From NCBI GenBank assembly GCA_031267005.1, contig JAIRZX010000532.1:1-8022 (forward strand): a stretch of DNA of 8,022 bases, in the 5' to 3' direction. Below are positions 5,601-8,022 of this stretch, in pieces (the first letter of the stretch is position 1; each line of letters starts with the position of its first letter). The notes below the pieces were generated by a model, which worked only from the letters and a program-made list of their open reading frames with translations, was not told the origin of the DNA and ran no database searches. The translations under genes were made by a program, and so were the position numbers. The stretch comes from Deltaproteobacteria bacterium. Its GTDB lineage: Bacteria > Desulfobacterota > Desulfarculia > Adiutricales > Adiutricaceae.

Positions 5601-5967
5601 TCTCCATGGCATTCCTCTGGCCAGCCCATTCCCTTCCATCCGTATTTCCCAGCCCACCCCCGCTGAAGGATACTTGATGTCAGTTCCCCTCCCCGCCGCG
5701 GCCCGCTGGGATCTAAAAGCCGGAAACAGGGTGGCCCCCCGGGGCCGGCCCCCGCGCCGCCGACGCGAAACCCGATCCCGGCCTCCCGGGCCGCGATCCG
5801 CCCCAAGTTTAAAATCAGCTGGTGGCGCCGGTCCCCGGCAAGGCGCCGAAGGCCGCCCCGGGACGCTTGAGGCTCCCGCGCCCGCCGCCCCGCCCGCGCG
5901 GAAGCCGGAGTCCTGGCCCCGCTGTGAGGACGGCGGCCCCGCCGGGGATCTCGACGTCCGCGTCTGA
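5601..5967. other. GC-rich region without a recognisable gene
   Basis: I see no supportable gene here. Open frames on both strands are Pro/Arg/Ala/Gly-rich and typical of shadow translation in GC-rich DNA. The stretch contains several GGCC/CCGG-type palindromes (around 5731-5760). It borders the transposase remnant that starts near 5968, and any upstream part of that gene has become unrecognisable. Confidence 0.5.
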
Positions 5968-6273
5968 CCGGACTGCCCGTCCACGAAGCATTGCCGCGCG
6001 GCGGTCAGCTCGAAGAAGGCCGTTAACGACAAGCGGCGCGCGGACATGGCCGCCGGGAAGTCCAAGGTCTTGTACCGGATGCGGGCCGGGAAGGAGGCGA
6101 CGTACAGCATCGGAAAGAACAAGCACGGCATAAGTCGTTTAAGGATCAGGTGAATACTGAAGGCCAGCCTCAAGATCAAGATGACGGCGCTCTGCATTAA
6201 CCTCGGGAGAGTTTTGAGGTACGAGATGAGGTTAAAGAATTACAAAGGTAAAATTATATCAAAAAATAGGTAA
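5968..6273 (+). pseudogene. C-terminal remnant of an IS1182/IS5-like DDE transposase
   Basis: In one plus-strand frame the sequence reads CPSTKHC (zinc-ribbon-like, as in the CplkskC motif of IS1182-type transposases), then KRRADMAAGKSKVLYRMRAG, then KEATYSIGKNKHGISRLRIR, a stop TGA at 6151-6153, and in the same frame ILKASLKIKMTALCINLGR to TAA at 6271-6273. This follows the C-terminal order of these transposases: LYrkRagxVEpxFGxxK, a gly-rFrlRG block, then a kVkxEmtLicxalNlkrl helix. The Glu of the third catalytic position appears kept in GKEATY. The first stop falls where the family has Gly, so one GGA to TGA change would explain it. A second in-frame stop (5965-5967) precedes the fragment and the rest of the gene is missing. 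Exact IS family is uncertain. Confidence 0.65.
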
Positions 6274-6279
6274 AATTAT
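6246..6279. repeat. 12-bp direct repeat at the end of the transposase remnant
   Basis: AGGTAAAATTAT occurs at 6246-6257 and again at 6268-6279, a 22-bp period. It straddles the last stop of the transposase remnant and marks the change from GC-rich to AT-richer DNA. It might be a small slippage duplication. Confidence 0.7.
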
Positions 6280-6685
6280 GCTCCGAACATGACTTTTTAC
6301 GACTAAACCGGACTTCAAAGTACTCCCGCGAACCATTATTGGGATGGATTCTCAATAGCGCGCACGAAGCGACGAATTGTCCGGGTGGGAGGGGTAGGCG
6401 GGAATCGACTCCCCTCCTTGGGCCAAAATGACTTTTTTTCACCGGCATCATATTTGGTTTAATTAATTGCCCTAAATAACGTCTCGAAATCAACCGATTA
6501 CGCAACAATCCCGCTTGCCTGTCACGGATAAACACCTCGGCAGGAGACGGGGCGGGCAACATCAGCAAAGCCTTGCGGCAAGGAAATAAGGCTAGGATAT
6601 GACAATCTGCCGCGCAGATCCGCCTGACATCTACGTTTTATGTAATATTTTAGAATTGGTTTCAGAAGTATTGGAATCCCCTGCA
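6274..6685. other. AT-richer intergenic region with inverted repeats, no gene seen
   Basis: No supportable gene lies in these 412 bases; the one longer minus-strand frame (about 6254-6568) resembles no family I know and overlaps the transposase remnant. The region contains GGAGGGG (6388-6394) with CCCCTCC (6411-6417), ATCTGC (6605-6610) with GCAGAT (6614-6619), CCTTG (6571-6575) with CAAGG (6579-6583), and a direct repeat ATGACTTTTT at 6289-6298 and 6428-6437. None is followed by a proper U-tract in a position that would make it the terminator of the gene ending at 6686. Confidence 0.5.
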
Positions 6686-7963
6686 TTAATCTCCGGAATT
6701 GAATGAATCACCTGACGGATCAGTCTTTGCCGTCGCGTCTGTCCCCTGGCCGGACTTGGACGATCCCAGGAATTCGGAAGCCCCGGCCAGCAGTTCTTCG
6801 CCGGGCAAACTACGGATGCGCACGTTGTTCCTGCCGCACACGGCTATGGCTGTAGCGAAAACTGGCAATTCGCCGGACAAATACGGCTGCATATAACCCT
6901 GTTCGATTATCTGGGCGAACGCGTTTTTGATACAACGTTCAAGATTCCTGTCGTCTTCATCAGAAAGAAATGGTGTTCGCAACACGGAATTATCAGGAAT
7001 TACGGTATCGGAAATTCTTTGCAGTTCATCATTTGATTTCGAATATTTGATTTCGGTGATGAAAATACCATACTTAGGCGCGATGACAACAAGATCGATG
7101 ATACCGTCAGACTTATTGGACTCCGCGTCAGCATCGAAACCGTCGATAAAATCGGTTGCCTTGAATATTGAAAGAAGAATCACGTGATAAAACGCTTCAT
7201 ACTCAAGATGAAGTCGGTATGGAATGACGCTGAAAAATCCTTGCAGAAGCTTTTCGGATTTTTCGTTATCGCGTTGGCAAAATGCATCGCAGAATTCCTT
7301 GCATCTTTGGGGAGAGAATCCGTCTTTTATACCTGAAATAACCGGAAGCACACGTGAATTCACGTATTCTTCCATGATGGTCATTCCAACTTCACGGTTG
7401 GGAACAGTAAGATATAGTTTAGACACCGTGCTCAATACATGTTGCGAACGAACGGTAAGATAACCTGTCTGAAGCATCAGGGCGACCGGATCAATTTTCG
7501 CGGCATCCTGGATTGATATGCTTCCGCTGAACCTGGATTTTCCTCTAAACACTGAATTGAAAATATCTTCCTTGATATTCATTTTATCGATTAAATTAGT
7601 GCCGCCTGTCTGACTCCAGAAATTACCGAAGTTGCACTTGGCAAGGAATTTTTGGAAAGAAAGCGGGTTAATTACATGAATACCGCCGTCCCAGCTATAG
7701 CCGTCATACCATTCGCGTATTCTGGCCATAAGCTTGTCCTTGGTTAATCCTGATCCGAATCTTCTGTCTTTTTGCATTATCGAGAGGCAATTATCAATAT
7801 TCCGAGAATAGAATCTATCAATTTCATCGAAAGTGAAACCGCACACTGTAGAATATTTTGAATCGAAAGAAATATCCTCTAGGTTATTCAAAGCCGAAAA
7901 TAAGGCTCTTCGCGGAAACCGGTGCGCTGGGGCCAGCGGGGCGGGAGCGGGCGAGCATCCCAA
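6686..7963 (-). pseudogene. 5'-truncated AAA-ATPase-like / PD-(D/E)XK nuclease family protein
   Basis: Intact family members (AAA-ATPase_like plus PDDEXK_9 regions) begin with a Walker A ATPase domain. This frame keeps only what follows it: LFSALNNLEDISFDSKYS (21-38), usually just after the ATPase core, WYDGYSWDG (85-93), YEAFYHVILLSIF (255-267), and a C-terminal nuclease-like core with Asp290 in SDGIIDLVV and Glu304-Lys306 in FITEIKYS. The frame is open back to a TTG at 7963, but its first 19 or so residues are Pro/Ala/Arg-rich, encoded by GC-rich DNA unlike the rest, and do not match the family. The break therefore lies near 7905. No Walker A or B motif remains and there is no good ribosome-binding site. 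The last 30 residues are a Ser/Gly/Asp-rich tail. The body is AT-richer than the B12 genes, consistent with horizontal gain. A shortened protein could still be made, but I think this is a broken gene. Cellular role in this family is poorly known. Confidence 0.75.
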
Positions 7964-8022
7964 TTTGAAGCTTCATCTCTAGAACGCTGATTGTTTACGG
8001 CTTGCGGAGGTTATTCCGAGTT

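Noticed and set aside
5233..5967. 244-codon plus-strand frame across the 20-bp repeats
   Set aside because: Its middle is translated tandem repeat with a period that is not a multiple of three, and its end is Pro/Arg-rich; no family resemblance or ribosome-binding site.
6151..6153. TGA as a selenocysteine codon in the transposase remnant
   Set aside because: Transposases of this kind have Gly there, no SECIS-like hairpin is obvious just downstream, and the gene is truncated anyway.
5571..6197. 208-codon minus-strand frame opposite the transposase remnant
   Set aside because: It is antisense to a fragment with transposase motifs and is low in complexity over half its length.
6385..6425. tRNA 3' end on the minus strand (GAGTCGATTCCC resembling a T-arm)
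   Set aside because: The T-stem does not pair in 5+7+5 form and no D-arm, anticodon arm or acceptor partner is found upstream; it is better described as an imperfect inverted repeat.

Overview
The window is mostly GC-rich DNA with an AT-richer right end. It carries a co-directional group of corrinoid (vitamin B12) genes on the minus strand, followed at higher coordinates by mobile-element debris. The gene set (CbiC and CbiA plus the salvage enzyme CbiZ, an ISL3-type protein and an AAA-like/PD-(D/E)XK protein) would fit an anaerobic, possibly gut-associated bacterium such as a member of Desulfobacterota. That placement is an inference from gene content and composition; no phylogenetic marker is present.

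Read in the direction of transcription (high to low coordinates), the left two thirds hold four genes. The first (5155-4421) is a short protein with the zinc-binding and helix-turn-helix part of an ISL3 transposase but no catalytic domain. Then come cbiC (3915-3259, precorrin-8X methylmutase), cbiA (2990-1683, cobyrinate a,c-diamide synthase) and cbiZ (1031 to beyond the left edge, adenosylcobinamide amidohydrolase). CbiC makes cobyrinic acid and CbiA amidates it, so these two are consecutive steps of de novo corrin synthesis. CbiZ hydrolyses salvaged adenosylcobinamide to adenosylcobyric acid, feeding scavenged corrinoids back into the same pathway. A good promoter-like sequence (4284-4256), a hairpin with a U-tract (4172-4139) and a 19-nt match to the core of the cobalamin riboswitch (4343-4325) lie in the long leader of cbiC.

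The right third (about 5156-8022) is mostly non-coding or broken. It holds a small possibly structured island (about 5265-5401), a 20-bp minisatellite (5515-5600), the C-terminal remnant of a DDE transposase with an in-frame stop (5968-6273), an AT-richer intergenic region with several inverted repeats (6274-6685), and a 5'-truncated AAA-ATPase-like/PD-(D/E)XK gene (7963-6686).

Intergenic spacers are long, several carry unrelated tandem repeats (units of 14, 16 and 20 bp), and intact genes cover less than half of the window. This looks like a genome with relaxed, decaying architecture. I did not find a convincing new multi-gene system. The best candidates for follow-up are the cbiC leader and the orphan zinc-finger protein derived from an ISL3 transposase.
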